Assembly (NCBI RefSeq): GCF_000090795.2
Contig: NW_003546299.1
Location: 62,001-126,000, forward strand
Length of the DNA: 64,000 bases
Source: Amphimedon queenslandica
Lineage: Eukaryota > Porifera > Demospongiae > Haplosclerida > Niphatidae
Reading direction: 5' to 3'
How positions within the stretch are numbered: position 1 is the stretch's first letter; each line of letters starts with the position of its first letter. Position numbers and translations under genes: made by a program. The notes under the pieces were generated by a model, which ran no database searches, was not told the origin of the DNA, and worked only from the letters and a program-made list of their open reading frames with translations. Below are positions 21,572-35,800 of the stretch, piece after piece.

Positions 21572-24500
21572 ATGCGAGGCATGATGCTTCTCTTGATTTT
21601 CTTGTCTCTTGTTCTTATTTCTTCAGCATCTCCTCCAGACTGGTTGATAGAAACGATTGAAACAGATGTAAGCAATTAGATCTAGTTCTATGCATTCTTT
21701 GTTGCATGCAAAAATTAATTTGGATCTTAATCTAATGTCTGCATTTCAGGTGACCCTGACATCACCAGATAACTCTACTCTAGTCCTCTCCAATGGATTG
21801 GTTACCCGTCAGTTTCTCATCAGTCCCAACTTTGGTACAGTTGATTACAGGAGTGAGAGTGCTGGTAGATCTCTCCTGCGTTACATTGGAACAGAGGCTA
21901 CTATCACTCTAGATGGACAACAGTATAATATTGGAGGTTTGTCTGGTTCCTCTGGCACACATGCTTATCTTAATCGTTCATCTGTTCAAATTGTGGCTGA
22001 CCCTAATGCTTTTCAATATACTGGGCACAGTCAGTCTGATCCTACTGCTCCCTTCCACTGGGAACCTGGCATTAGATTCTCACCAAAAACTTCAAACTGG
22101 CCACCAAAGGGGCTTCACTTGCAAGTTGATTTCAAAGCTCCTGCAAGCGTGAAGGTTCCATCGCATGGGCAGGTATCAGTATCACTCCATTATGAGCTCT
22201 ATCAAGGTGTACCAATAATGTCTAAATGGATGTCGGTCCAGTATAGTAATACAACACCAGTGGCTCCCATTAAGATTAACGCTCTCAATGTGGAATACCT
22301 TGCTGTGCAGAAACCATATGCACCCTGGAATTATGGCTCTAGTCCTCATCCATGGGACATGGGTACCGGTATGACAGGATCATGGCTATACGTTGAGACT
22401 GATCAAGCACATGGGACTGTTGTACAGTTCAACAGTGACCCTGCAGTTGGGGCTAGTCCTGGAGCTAGTGAACCTCTTCTTGTCTGTACTTATTATCAAG
22501 GAGGACCAGGCGTTCTTATGGCTAACGTACCAAATGTTTCTTCATATCTTACCCAGTTTGATAGTTTTAGAGTTCTTGAATTATTGACTGATACAGATGA
22601 TCGTGAAAGAGTTGCTTTGAGTAGGCACAGAATGACGCGTCTTTTGGCTCCACACACTCAAGAAAACCCAATCTTCTTTCATGCTACTGACAACAGCCCA
22701 ACAGGATTTCAAAATGGCGTAAACCAAATGGTTGATGTGGGCTTTGAAATGTACATATACAGCTTTGGCAGTGGTTTTAATATGGAGAGTACAAGTAGTG
22801 ACTATATAAAGCAGATTAAAGCTAATATTGATTATGCTCATTCAAAAGGAATAGAAGTTGGAGGGTAAGCCAATACTTAATGCTACATTATACTTCACTA
22901 ACTTCATGATTTTATTTAGGTATGATTTAATTTGTCTTGAGAAAGGACATGGTGGGTATGGAGGTAATGTTGGTGATCAGTGGGATGCTATTGACCCTTC
23001 TTCTCAAAAGCCAACTGCCAATGCATGCTTTGCATCAGGATGGTAAGTAATAGTTTTAAAATAATGTATTTGTTTTAAAAAATATAATACAATTGAACAA
23101 TTTTGATATTATTGTCACACTACTGTACATGGGAATGATGACAGTGTGAGATCTGAGCATGCACAGTCACACCCATTATAGCCACGTCCAGTAAAAAATT
23201 GAAAATTGGTGGTACACGGTGATTTTTCCTGGTCTATTTGTAAAATCTCTAAATTTTGTTGCATTTTCTTATGCATATTGATGTCCTTATGCTGTGTGGA
23301 AAGTTTGAGGTAATTCTGACATCAAATTTTCAAGTTATGGCCATTTTAAGAAAATACCAAAATTTTTGAAAAATACCCAAGGCTATAGCCCATGGTTTTT
23401 TTCAAAAAATGGCTCCAAAATTAATTTAAATTTTTATCACATTTTCTGATACATAATGATGTCCTTATGCTGTGTAGAAAGTTTGAGCTGATTCCGACTT
23501 CAATTTTTCAAGTTACGGCCATTTTAAGAAAACACCAAAATTTTGAAAAATACCCAAGGCTATAGCCCATGGTTTTTTTTAAATGGCTCCAAAATTACCT
23601 TAAATTTTTATCACATTTTCTGATACATATTGATGCACTTATGCTATGTAGAAAGTTTGAGGCAATTCTGACAAATATTTTTCGAGTTATATTAGCATAT
23701 AAGCTAAGGCTATAGCCTCAGATTTTTCAAAAATCAGCCCATGATTTTCTATGTCTGACTAACAGATGCATATACTGCATATACAAGAGTATAGTATTGT
23801 ATTTTCATTAGGTATGACAAAATAAGTGGAATTATGACTAATTTCATAAATCAGACTGGGCTCTCAATGGTCGAGACAGACGGGCCTTATGGAGGAGAAA
23901 CGTGTGCTTCTACTACTCACGACCACCACATTGGGAATGATGATTCCATCTACTGGCAAACCAGACTACAAGGAGAGCTATACAAGACGCTAAAGGACTC
24001 CAATGTATTCATCAACCAGCCGGATAATTTCTTCTATCAAGGAGGGAATAAAGTTGGCATGGGATACAATGAAAATCAGTATAGTTTACCAAGAAGACAA
24101 GATCTCCTTGTCAGTAGACAAGTATGGCATTCTATCTCATTGCTAGTAGTGTCACATAAATATGTAGGGAATGTATGATGATACATATCACTTCATCCCA
24201 ACTCAAGGATGGATGTTTGTTCCTATTGTTGATTATCATGGTGGTGGTGCAGCAGCCATGTTTGAGCCCCTTGAGACTAACATCCTCGACTACGAATGGG
24301 CTTTTGCTCAGTATCTTGGATATGGCGTGGCTGCTTGCTATCGTGGCAATGTCCTTTATGATGGCCCCAATTCTAAAGCAGTTGTGACAAAATGGGTCTC
24401 ATTTTATAAGAAATATCGTGATATTCTCATCAGTGATATTGTTCATGTAAGAAGACCTGACATGCAAGGTATGATGTAATGTTATTATTGTAGCCCAAAC

Positions 24501-24776
24501 TAGTTATATTCTGATGCAGATATTGATGCTATACTCCATGTCAACCCATTTATTGATAATCGTGGTCTTGCTATGGTCTACAATCCAACTCTTTACACGC
24601 TGTCACGTAATCTTACGCTCCCTCTGTATTACACTGGATTGAAAACATCAGCAACGATTTATCAAGAAGGCCAAGAGCCAGGTCAAGCATATAATCTGGA
24701 GCAAGACTACTCTGTCTCTCTTTCGCTGAAAATGGAACCACAAACTATTACATGGTTTCTTATAAAAGCTACTTAG
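21572..24776 (+). CDS. Secreted glycoside-hydrolase-like protein (TIM-barrel type)
   Basis: Six exons (21572-21667, 21750-22864, 22920-23042, 23812-24121, 24168-24468, 24520-24776), 733 aa. It has a clear signal peptide (MRGMMLLLIFLSLVLISSA). Residues 33-360 are rich in beta strand, like the N-terminal sandwich of clan GH-D enzymes. The second part resembles a TIM barrel with IEVGGYDLI, then MVETDGPYGGE, which recalls a beta-strand-end catalytic Asp, then HIGNDDSIYW and a C-terminal beta domain (VYNPTLYTLSRNLTLP). An alpha-galactosidase-like role in the secretory route or extracellular matrix is inferred; the exact GH family is not recognised. Neighbouring GNS also acts on glycans. The intron 23043-23811 carries satellite B units. 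Transfer from bacteria is possible but not shown by this sequence alone. Confidence 0.65.
23110..23745 (+). repeat. Satellite family B, about three to four units
   Basis: Tandem units in the hydrolase intron. Each has AAGGCTATAGCCCATGG, AAATGGCTCCAAAATTA, ATTTTTATCACATTTTCTGA, GATGTCCTTATGCTGTGTAG and AAAGTTTGAG. They belong to the same family as the chitin synthase intron array but differ from it at many positions. Confidence 0.8.
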
Positions 24777-24961
24777 CTGATTTGTAATAATTGTATTTTT
24801 GCTAGCTGCTTAATGAAAATGTTATTAATGTGCCTCTTTTTATTATTTGCTAGCCTCAGGCGCATGTACTTGTCTAAAATTTATTTAAAAAGTATTATTA
24901 TTTATCAGCTAAGTTAGCTAATGCAGCTAAGCAGTACATGCTTCAAAATTTAAAAAAATAA
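24777..24961. other. Convergent 3' spacer, hydrolase / GNS
   Basis: 185 bp between two stop codons on opposite strands, AT-rich, serving as the 3' end of both transcripts. Confidence 0.35.
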
Positions 24962-27130
24962 TTAAAGCAGAGTTATTTTTCTCAGGTTTCTGCAGCTAAC
25001 ACCAGAGCACTTGTACCATGTATCTAGTATCTCCTAAATATTATTATCATCAAAGTCATTATTTTTAATGCTTTTTTTTACTTCGAATTTTTGCATCTGT
25101 TCTTTTGGGAGGCTACTGGCCAAGTTCACTTTCTCCCATGGGTCCTAAAATTAAACTGTAACAACATCAGACAATATATCAGTTATTTCACTTCATCTAG
25201 CTCAAAGTATTCTCTGAAATATATTTCGGATTGTTGCACTGGAAAATCATCTTTAAAATAAAAGATCAAATTATAGCAATAAATCTACTTAAACCTTTCA
25301 AATAAAATCTAGCGTATAAAATATCCTTGTTTCCATTGGCATTTTTTGGGTCAACGCTTCTAAGTGCTACCCAAGTATTGTTGTTGCAATCTAACAATTT
25401 TATTTATCATAATAACAATTTTGATACTAAATTCCTAACCATGAAGGAAACCAAGACCTGCAACATGTCCTTCACCATAATACTCCAACATAAAGTGATA
25501 TTGGGCCTCCTATTTTACAGAAGTATGTATTCAATGATTATTCATGCATAAATACTTCTTGTTCTATTGGTGACATGAGAGCCGATTTGAGCGATATCCC
25601 ATCCATATCATCAGGTATTTCCCCTCCTCCAAGATCAATAAAAGTCGGGGCCTGTTGCATTAAAAGTAATGTCCTGTTATACAATTAAAATTCATTATAC
25701 CATATCAATGTTTAGTGCTAGAGCAGATGTTTTTTGGTTTTTAGGAATACCAGGGCCCATAGCTATGAATGGAACTCTAATATTCTCATCATAAGGCTGC
25801 CTTTTTTCTCCCTGTTAATGACACAAAACTGCTAAAATGTATTTCATTTATTATGATGCATACTTGCTGATTGTTTTCGCCAAGATGGTAGCCTATTAAA
25901 CATCAATATTTACACACTTCTAACAAAGCATAATAAGGTACATACCATGATCACTATTGTAGAAAATATAAGTATTATCCATCACTCCAGCATTCTATTG
26001 ACAAGAATATTCAAAGACTAAATAAGCACTATTAATCACCTTTAGCTCATTCACTATTGCTTCTACTAAGTCGTCAACTGAGACAAGTGTTCTTATCCTG
26101 TCCCGATAGAGTTCATCAACAACCTGTGTTGTCTCTGGTGTCAGTGGTGGAGTACCTGTGTTAAGTCTTTGCAATGATTGTACAGTGAATACAAACATAG
26201 TTACCATTTGTAATGATCCAGTGTTTATCAGGAGCGGCAAAACCATAAGAAGGAGTCCTTGGAGCAACTTTGTCACTGAACATATTAGCATATTGAGGAG
26301 CTGGTGTAGCTGGGCGATGTGGAGCAGGTGTTGCTACATACATAAAGAATGGTTTGTCAGCACTCTTCTTTATAAAATCAACAGCTTCATCACGGACTCT
26401 ATCAGTAAAATAATCCTCAGTATAATTGCTTCCGTGCTTTTCTGATTGGCCTTGATTGGACACTTCATAATTATAAAACTTACTAAAAAATAATAACTGC
26501 ATCTGTATCAAAGTATATAATACTCTACCTGTTGCCAACAAGGGTATACCATCGGTCCCAGCCTGGTGGAATGTGCTCAACAGTGATTCCAGAACTACCT
26601 TGTGCATAGTTATTTAAATATTTACCTACAATAGACGTATAGATCAACATGTGTTCATTTTTACTGTGCAAACCAAAAAATCCAGTTGTATATCCAGCTT
26701 TAGACATGTATGGTCCCATTGTCTTGTGTTCATTCAAGTCTCTCCAAGATTGAGCATCACACCCACTCCCAACACCATTCTCATAGGTTCGATGGTTATG
26801 CACGTACTTACCAGTTAGAATAGATGACCTTCATTAATATGTATAAGCACTTAATTGCATATATAATTGCATACCTTGATGGGCAGCATACTGGTGTAGT
26901 AACATAAGCATTCTCAAACATAATCCCTTGCTCAATAACGAGTGAGCGAAGCTTAGGCTGCACATCAAGTGATCCAAGCCTGATATCTTGATCATCAGTT
27001 AAAATATAAACTAAAGAATAAGACATAGTATAAATATGAGGAATTGTATGCACTGACCTATGTTTGGTTTTCCATGTGCATATATAAAGGCAGATACAAG
27101 CAGCAAAAGAGCAGTGAATGAAAAGGTCAT
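24962..27130 (-). CDS. GNS: N-acetylglucosamine-6-sulfatase (lysosomal sulfatase)
   Basis: Minus-strand gene with many short exons, ATG at 27130-27128. The signal peptide MTFSFTALLLLVSAFIYAHG is followed by KPNIVYILTDDQD with the metal-binding Asp pair. TPVCCPSR is the formylglycine motif (first Cys of C-x-P-S-R). Then come GKYLNNYAQ (human GKYLNEYGA), ATPAPHRPATPAPQY (human ATPAPHSPWTAAPQY), DKHWII, LLRTLVSVDDLVE-type and TYIFYNSDHGYHLG stretches, and a C-terminal exon WYKCSGVSCR (human LQSCSGPTCR), stop at 24964-24962. GNS removes 6-sulfate from GlcNAc in heparan and keratan sulfate in the lysosome and is activated by SUMF1. All catalytic landmarks I could check are present, so the enzyme looks functional. 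Confidence 0.92.
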
Positions 27131-27223
27131 ATTGAATCCTTGGGTGTGGCTCATTAAAAGAATTCAATTAATATTTGGGTGTGGCTCGGCTAAAATCTCG
27201 CCCATTGCTTGTCAGCTTGTGAA
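27131..27223. promoter_or_regulatory. 93-bp divergent promoter region
   Basis: Lies between the ATGs of GNS (minus) and the ER thioredoxin-fold gene (plus). It contains two copies of GGGTGTGGCT spaced about 40 bp apart (about 27141 and 27177), a possible shared activator site. No TATA box. Confidence 0.45.
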
Positions 27224-28677
27224 ATGTTCAGCTTTGCCCTTATTCTTTTTCTCTCGCTTTTTCTAACTCAGTCATGTGCTGCAGACGAGCTTACTGTCTC
27301 CTATTGCAAAGACACGGCAGGTAGATCATAATATGAAACTGATTGCAAAAGATTATTTGCTCTTTATAGTTGGAGAATGGCGGAATGTTGCCAGAGAGAT
27401 GTTTTCCATGACAAGAGTGGGAATGGCTGAAGTGAGGAATTATTATCATTATAATTAAAAAATTGAGAAATTCTATTTAGCTGTATTGCGATAATGTTTT
27501 GCGAAACGATATTGTCTTAGCGACATTTGTCAATGGTCATTATGAACAGCATGTGAAATCACAAGGGGATAACATACACACATACCTAGCCAACATCTTA
27601 AGGTAAAAACTATTAGTCTATTACCAAGAGTGTATAATAAGAATACTAGGAAAGTGAGTAGTGCTGCTATTATCACAGTGAGTGAAGAAAGTGAACTGCA
27701 AGAGCATCTAAAAAAGGACCAAGATGCTTTTGTAGCATACATAAAAGGACAAGATTCAATAGGTTTCATCTGGCATTACCCATACAGTATTAAGTGCTTT
27801 TTCCAAACAGACCATCAATCCTTTCAGCAAGCAGCATTATCAGTGGAAGTTCCTAGTAATTTGCAAATAATCATCACGCATAGTCCTGTACTGCTTAAGA
27901 AGGACATTAAGAAGAAGATCCATGTGTGGTATGTAAAACATGACAAGTGGATTGAACTGGATATCCCAGTTGTTGGTGATGATGTCACCGCAGATGAAGC
28001 TCGTTACAAATTTACAACGCATATCAGGAACTTAAAGTACCCAACAATAGTAAGTATTAAAATTATACGTGGCAGCTAAAGTTTAATGTTCTATTTTTTA
28101 GTTCACTTATACTGGAGATGACTATGTTGACACATATAAAAACTCTTTGTTAGATTATGTGCTGGTACTGCACAATACTAAACAACAGACTGAAGTCACT
28201 CAAAAAATAGTTGAGCCATTGTCAAGAGAGTTCCAACTCCACTTTGCTTTCATACTAATAGATTGGTAAGATAAAAGATGAGTGTTTAAAGTTGTTGAAT
28301 TATTTATTCTTTAGTGAAAAATACCCAGTCATGCTGGATAGATACAAAGCTGAAAACAAAACACTTCCTTTACTTATATCACTAAAAAATGGGCAGGTAC
28401 TTTAAAATTATGAACATTTTCTGTATTTTATTGCTTGCATTAAAGAGTACTGGGATTCACATTGATAAAGAAAAGGTACCATACAATGATATCGAAGCTC
28501 TTGTTGAAGTATTGACAATGATAAAAGCTGAAGTTCAAGAGATATTAACAGTTGGTGAGTTTGAGTATTTTTAATGCTGACTTTCATACTATTAATAACT
28601 TAGATCCTGCTTACATGGCTACTGTGAACACGAGTAATAGTTCACAAGATGAAGAACACAGACACACTGAGCTCTAA
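27224..28677 (+). CDS. ER-luminal thioredoxin-fold (PDI-family-like, redox-inactive) protein
   Basis: Multi-exon gene, ATG 27224. Signal peptide FALILFLSLFLTQSCAA is followed by three segments with thioredoxin-like patterns. The first is EWRNVAREM, then AELYCDN, then IVLATFVNGHYEQHV with IHTYLANIL. The second has SEESELQEHLKKDQDAFVAYI. The third has FQLHFAFILID, then KTLPLLISLKNGQ. No CxxC active site is seen, so it would bind clients rather than oxidise them, as ERp27 does. The protein ends EEHRHTEL; HTEL is a known KDEL-like ER-retrieval variant (as in carboxylesterase 2). Its role in ER folding is inferred. It is head-to-head with the lysosomal enzyme GNS. Confidence 0.6.
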
Positions 28678-28833
28678 TGATTATAATTATAATGGACACA
28701 AGCTTATTAAAAAAGACACATCAATAACTATTTTTGAAATAATGATAAATATTTGAGTGTGCAAAAATGAAGAATAAAAAAAAACAAGCACAAACACCAT
28801 CAAGATGAAGTGATCCCAATCCTTAGACACAGT
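28678..28833. other. Convergent 3' spacer, thioredoxin-fold gene / CSK-like gene
   Basis: 156 bp between opposing stop codons, AT-rich with A-runs. No coding signal. Confidence 0.35.
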
Positions 28834-31280
<2,447 letters not shown>

Positions 31281-32019
31281 GACAGATGACAAATATATAC
31301 AAGTAGTAAGAGAGTGTCACTGAGAGAGGCAGGGAGAGAATATAAAGAGTCAACAGCTAGCAGGAAGTAGGATAATAGTGAAACTCAAAGCTCTCTCAAA
31401 AATTTATTAAAGTCGGCATGCATTGTTGACAAATTGTCACAGCCTGTTAGCTATACAGTATGAGACATTAGATGAGTAAACATTAGATGTTATTTTAATC
31501 AAGTCCTGCCCATGTATACATATTTACTCCCACATAAGGACATCTGCAAGCATGTATGGCTATAGAATACATTGAAAGTTGAAACTGAATCTTTCAATGC
31601 ATTTTTAATGACAACCTGCTTGTAAAGCAGAAGATCCAGATGCTAAATACACCTATACTCTTGACACAACAATTTTTTTAAACAGCATTATGCTGTTTAC
31701 CGATGCAGTCAACTAAGGAGTAACTAAGGTGTCTTATAAGTTTTGCATTTGGTTACGTAGCGTAGATAGATAGTGGGTTTGTTTAATATCATTATGTTAA
31801 CTGCAAAAATAACAATTTACTATCGACAACCTCCTGATTACTTGTATAAATATATATATACACTGATTCTGTCTAAAAAGTTGAAGCTAATATCAGTCAT
31901 AAAATTTGAATTTTAATAAAATATTAATTTTGACAAGAATTTTGTTCATGCCTTCAAGTGTAATTACACCTAAGAGCATCAGCAAGATGTATAATAATAA
32001 TGATTATTATTTTTAAAAA

Positions 32020-32590
32020 GCCGGAGTAGGCGAAGAGCTAGAATAGATTTTGTGGTAGGGCAGGAATATTCTAGTGGCCGCATGCATAGATATAGAGTAC
32101 TTGCTCCGCTATTATCATTTATTTTATGGTGCATGTATGAATGGATGTTCCCATCCTATCACCAAACTCCATGCCTATGTCACTAACGGTGTGACTTGGT
32201 TTCAGGCATAGAGGATAGCAATAAGGTGAGGAAGCCTTCTGACCGACCTCTACCTACCACATAGCACTCTATTGAGTGATTGCGTGGTCGCTAGATAGAG
32301 GAGTCATCAGGCCAAGAAATGATGGTAGCAGATGGTGATAGAGAACGGTTGCAACCTTAAGAGGTCACAGGGGGTTCGAAGTAAGCGAATATTATTTGTA
32401 TGATTCAGCAGGACGAGGACGAAGTAAGCGTTGAAATCGACGAGACGGTCGATTTCTGATGGTTAACTCGCACCAGAGAGTCATCTCTTGTTGAGTCAAC
32501 CTGTGATCCTCAGCTATCTAACTGCGAATGACTTCCAAGGGCATTCTGAGCCCTTTTATACCAACAGAGACCAATACAGATATAGATAGT
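32020..32590. other. Unassigned block of higher GC, possible tRNA-derived SINE remnant
   Basis: Composition differs from the surrounding AT-rich DNA. It contains GGTTCGAAGTA (about 32374), resembling a Pol III B box, with a loose A-box-like GGTAGCAGATGG about 45 bp upstream, and a perfect 9-bp hairpin GAAATCGAC / GTCGATTTC (about 32434-32458). No frame of useful length. A degenerate SINE or a conserved non-coding element are both possible. I cannot tell which. Confidence 0.25.
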
Positions 32591-32749
32591 AACACCTCGT
32601 CATATTAAAGCTATAAATGGTAACATTACATCATAATAAAGTTATAAATAGTAACATTACATCATGATGACAGAACATAATGACATTTACTACTAAAACA
32701 AACTGAGCAAGCAGTTTTAAAAATAGGCATATAGTATAGCAGGATTACA

Positions 32750-32750
<1 letters not shown>

Positions 32751-32796
<46 letters not shown>
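32751..32796 (+). repeat. (CA)n microsatellite
   Basis: Uninterrupted run of about 23 CA units between the CSK-like and chitin synthase genes. Confidence 0.97.
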
Positions 32797-32797
<1 letters not shown>

Positions 32798-32862
32798 GAA
32801 TATATTAATATTTCAGCATAATAATAGCATAAATATGTCAGCATAATAGTGGCAAATTGTTC

Positions 32863-35800
32863 TTAAACAGCGCTTCTAGTATGAAAAGCGGACTGAGTAG
32901 CAGTGTGATCCACAGGCAAGAATTGATTGAGCCTAGCAATGTAGTGAGAGAGTGTCACTACTCTGTGGACAATCATTCCTAGAAACTGGATTGATATCAG
33001 GATCCCATACACAGCGAGAAAGAGTAGACCAAGGAAATTAGCACTGAGACCAAGATCAGTGAGCTCACTGAATGTGAATATTGAGATTAGTATGAGCCAC
33101 ATGAGGTTAATGAGAAACATTGCAATCAAAGTATAATTGCGTAGATACTTCAAGTCGCTTCGAAGCTGACTGGCTTGAGTGAGGTGATCCGGTATTGGCC
33201 TGAGTGTAGTTGCGACCATTTCATTCCAAAACTCAAGCTCATCATCATCTAGAGGCTTGTTAGGGTGATCATTAGTTAGCTCTAATATTTGTCTGGCTTT
33301 AGACATCTTTTCCTCATCTAGAGAAGGAAGAATATAAACAATGACAAGGTTCCAATATGGTAGCTCACCTTCATCTTTCATTCTAAGCCTTTGTATTCCT
33401 TCCATGAATCGTTTGACATGAGCTATAAAAATAACAAATATAAAACATAGCAATGCATATAAACAGTACAGACCTCTCTTCTTCACACCAATATCATTTT
33501 TCAGCTCATTCTCTGTTATATGAGCAAGGTTTTCCACATCACCTTCTCCATAATATCCAGCAGCATGAAACTTCTGGACATAGTCGTCTTCTGGAGAGTC
33601 CATTTTTAAGTACATGATCCATTCTTCAACAGATTTCTATGCAATACATTTTATTATTCATTTAAGTAGCATATAAGGTCATTGTGTTTACTGGTATTGT
33701 TGGTTCAAGATGAGATATTGGAAGTTTCTTAATAGCTTTGTCCAAATGATGTATATATCCAATAGGGCGAACCCCAATGCTTTCCAAATCCTATTCATAG
33801 CTGTTAAAATAATTCATTATTATTACATAACACACCTTTATTGACATTTTTGCAACACACCACTCTTCCGTGAATCCTTCTTTTGCAAATTTGTCATAAA
33901 ATATCTGCAAATTATTTTTGTGTCATATATGCACATGTATACACTATACAGCTATCATTATTAATACAGTTATAAGACAATTTAAAATATGCCATTAAAA
34001 AATACCTATCCTTTTAACACCCCAAACTTTTATTATATTTTCTCATACATATCGATGCCCTTATGCTATGTAGAAGTTTGAGCTGTTTCCGACAAATATT
34101 TTTTGAGTTATGGGCAGTTTTTAAAAAGTGCCAAATTTTGAAAATTACCTAAGGCTATAGCCCATGGTTTTTTCCAAAAATGGCTCCAAAATCACCCCAA
34201 ATTTTTATTACATTTTTGATACATATTGATGTCCTTATGCTATGTAAAAAGTTTGAGCTGTTTCCGACAATTATTTTTCGAGTTATGACCATTTTTTAAA
34301 ACGAGCCAATTTTTCAAAAATACCCAAGGCTATAGCCCATGGTTTTTCCCAAAAATGGCTCCAAAAACACCCCAAATTTTTATTACATTTTAAAATACAT
34401 ATTGATGTCCTTATGCTATGTAGAAAGTTTGAGCTGATTCTGACTTTAAATTTTTGAGTTACGGCCATTTACAAAAATGAGCCAATTTTTTAAAATTACC
34501 CAAGGCTACAGCCCATGGTTTTTTCCAAAAAATGGCTCCAAAAACACCTCAAATTTTTATTACATTTAAAAATACATATTGATGTCTTTATGCTATGTAA
34601 AAAGTTTGAGCTGTTTCCGACAAATATTTTTTGAGTTATGAGCAGTTTTTAAAAAGTGCCAAATTTTGAAAATTACTTAAGGCTATAGCCCATGGTTTTT
34701 TTCCAAAAAATGGCTCCAAAAACACCTCAAATTTTTATTACATTTTTGATACATATTGATGTCCTTATGCTATGTAAAAAGTTTGAGCTGTTTCCGACAA
34801 TTATTTTTCGAGTTATGACCATTTTTTAAAACGAGCCAATTTTTCAAAAATACCCAAGGCTATAGCCCATGGTTTTTCCCAAAAATGGCTCCAAAAACAC
34901 CCCAAATTTTTATTACATTTTTTGATACATTTTGATGTACTAATGCTGTGTAGAAAGTTTGAGCTGATTCTGACAAATATTTTTCAAGTTATGAGCATTT
35001 TTAAAAACGAGCCAATTTTTTAAAAATACCCAAGGCTATAGCCCATGGTTTTTTCCAAAAAATGGCTCCGAAAACATCCTAAATTTTTATTACATTTTTT
35101 GATACATATTGATGTCCTTATGCTATGTAAAAAGTTTGAGCTGTTTCCAACAAATATTTTTAAAGTTACGAGCAGTTTTTAAAAAGTGCCAAATTTTGAA
35201 AATTACCTAAGGCTATAATAGCCCATGGTTTTTTCCCAAAAATGGCTCCAAAAACACCCCAAATTTTTATTACATTTTTTGATACATTTTGATGTACTAA
35301 TGCTGTGTAGAAAGTTTGAGCTTATTCTGACAAATATTTTTCGAGTTATGAGCATTTTTAAAAACAAGCCAATTTTTCAAAAATGCCCAAGGCTATAGCC
35401 CATGCTTTTTTCCAAAAAATGGCTCCAAAAACACCCCAAATTTTTATTACATTTTTTGATAAATTTTGATGTACTAATGCCGTGTAGAAAGTTAGAGCTG
35501 ATTCCGACAAATATTTTTCGAGTTATGAGCAGTTTTTTTTAAAGTGCCAAATTTTGAAAAATACCCAAGGCTATAGCCCATGCTTTTTTCCAAAAAATGG
35601 CTCTGAAAACACCCCAAATTTTTATTACATTTTTTGATACATATTGATGTACTCATGTTATGTAGAAAGTTAAAGCCAATTCTGACTTCAATTTTTGAGC
35701 TATTATTTAAATGTGCCAAAATAATAAGTTTTACTTACCAAACTATCATTTTTTTCCAACCATTTTTCAAGCCAAAAGTATTTCTTTTGTGGCAAATCAT

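Larger units (their letters stand above)
31281..32862. other. 1.6-kb intergenic region upstream of the CSK-like gene
   Basis: No convincing coding exon on either strand. Contents: promoter side of the CSK-like gene, AT-rich sequence to about 32010, a block of distinct composition at about 32020-32590 (listed separately), two near-copies of TAACATTACATCAT..TAAAG.TATAAAT at about 32590-32665, and a CA microsatellite. Confidence 0.4.

Noticed and set aside
32370-32400. A tRNA gene at the GGTTCGAAGT word
   Set aside because: No cloverleaf stems could be formed around it; only the B-box-like word is present.
34283-35719. Short frames in the chitin synthase intron
   Set aside because: They are translations of satellite B units that recur with the repeat and end at random stops.
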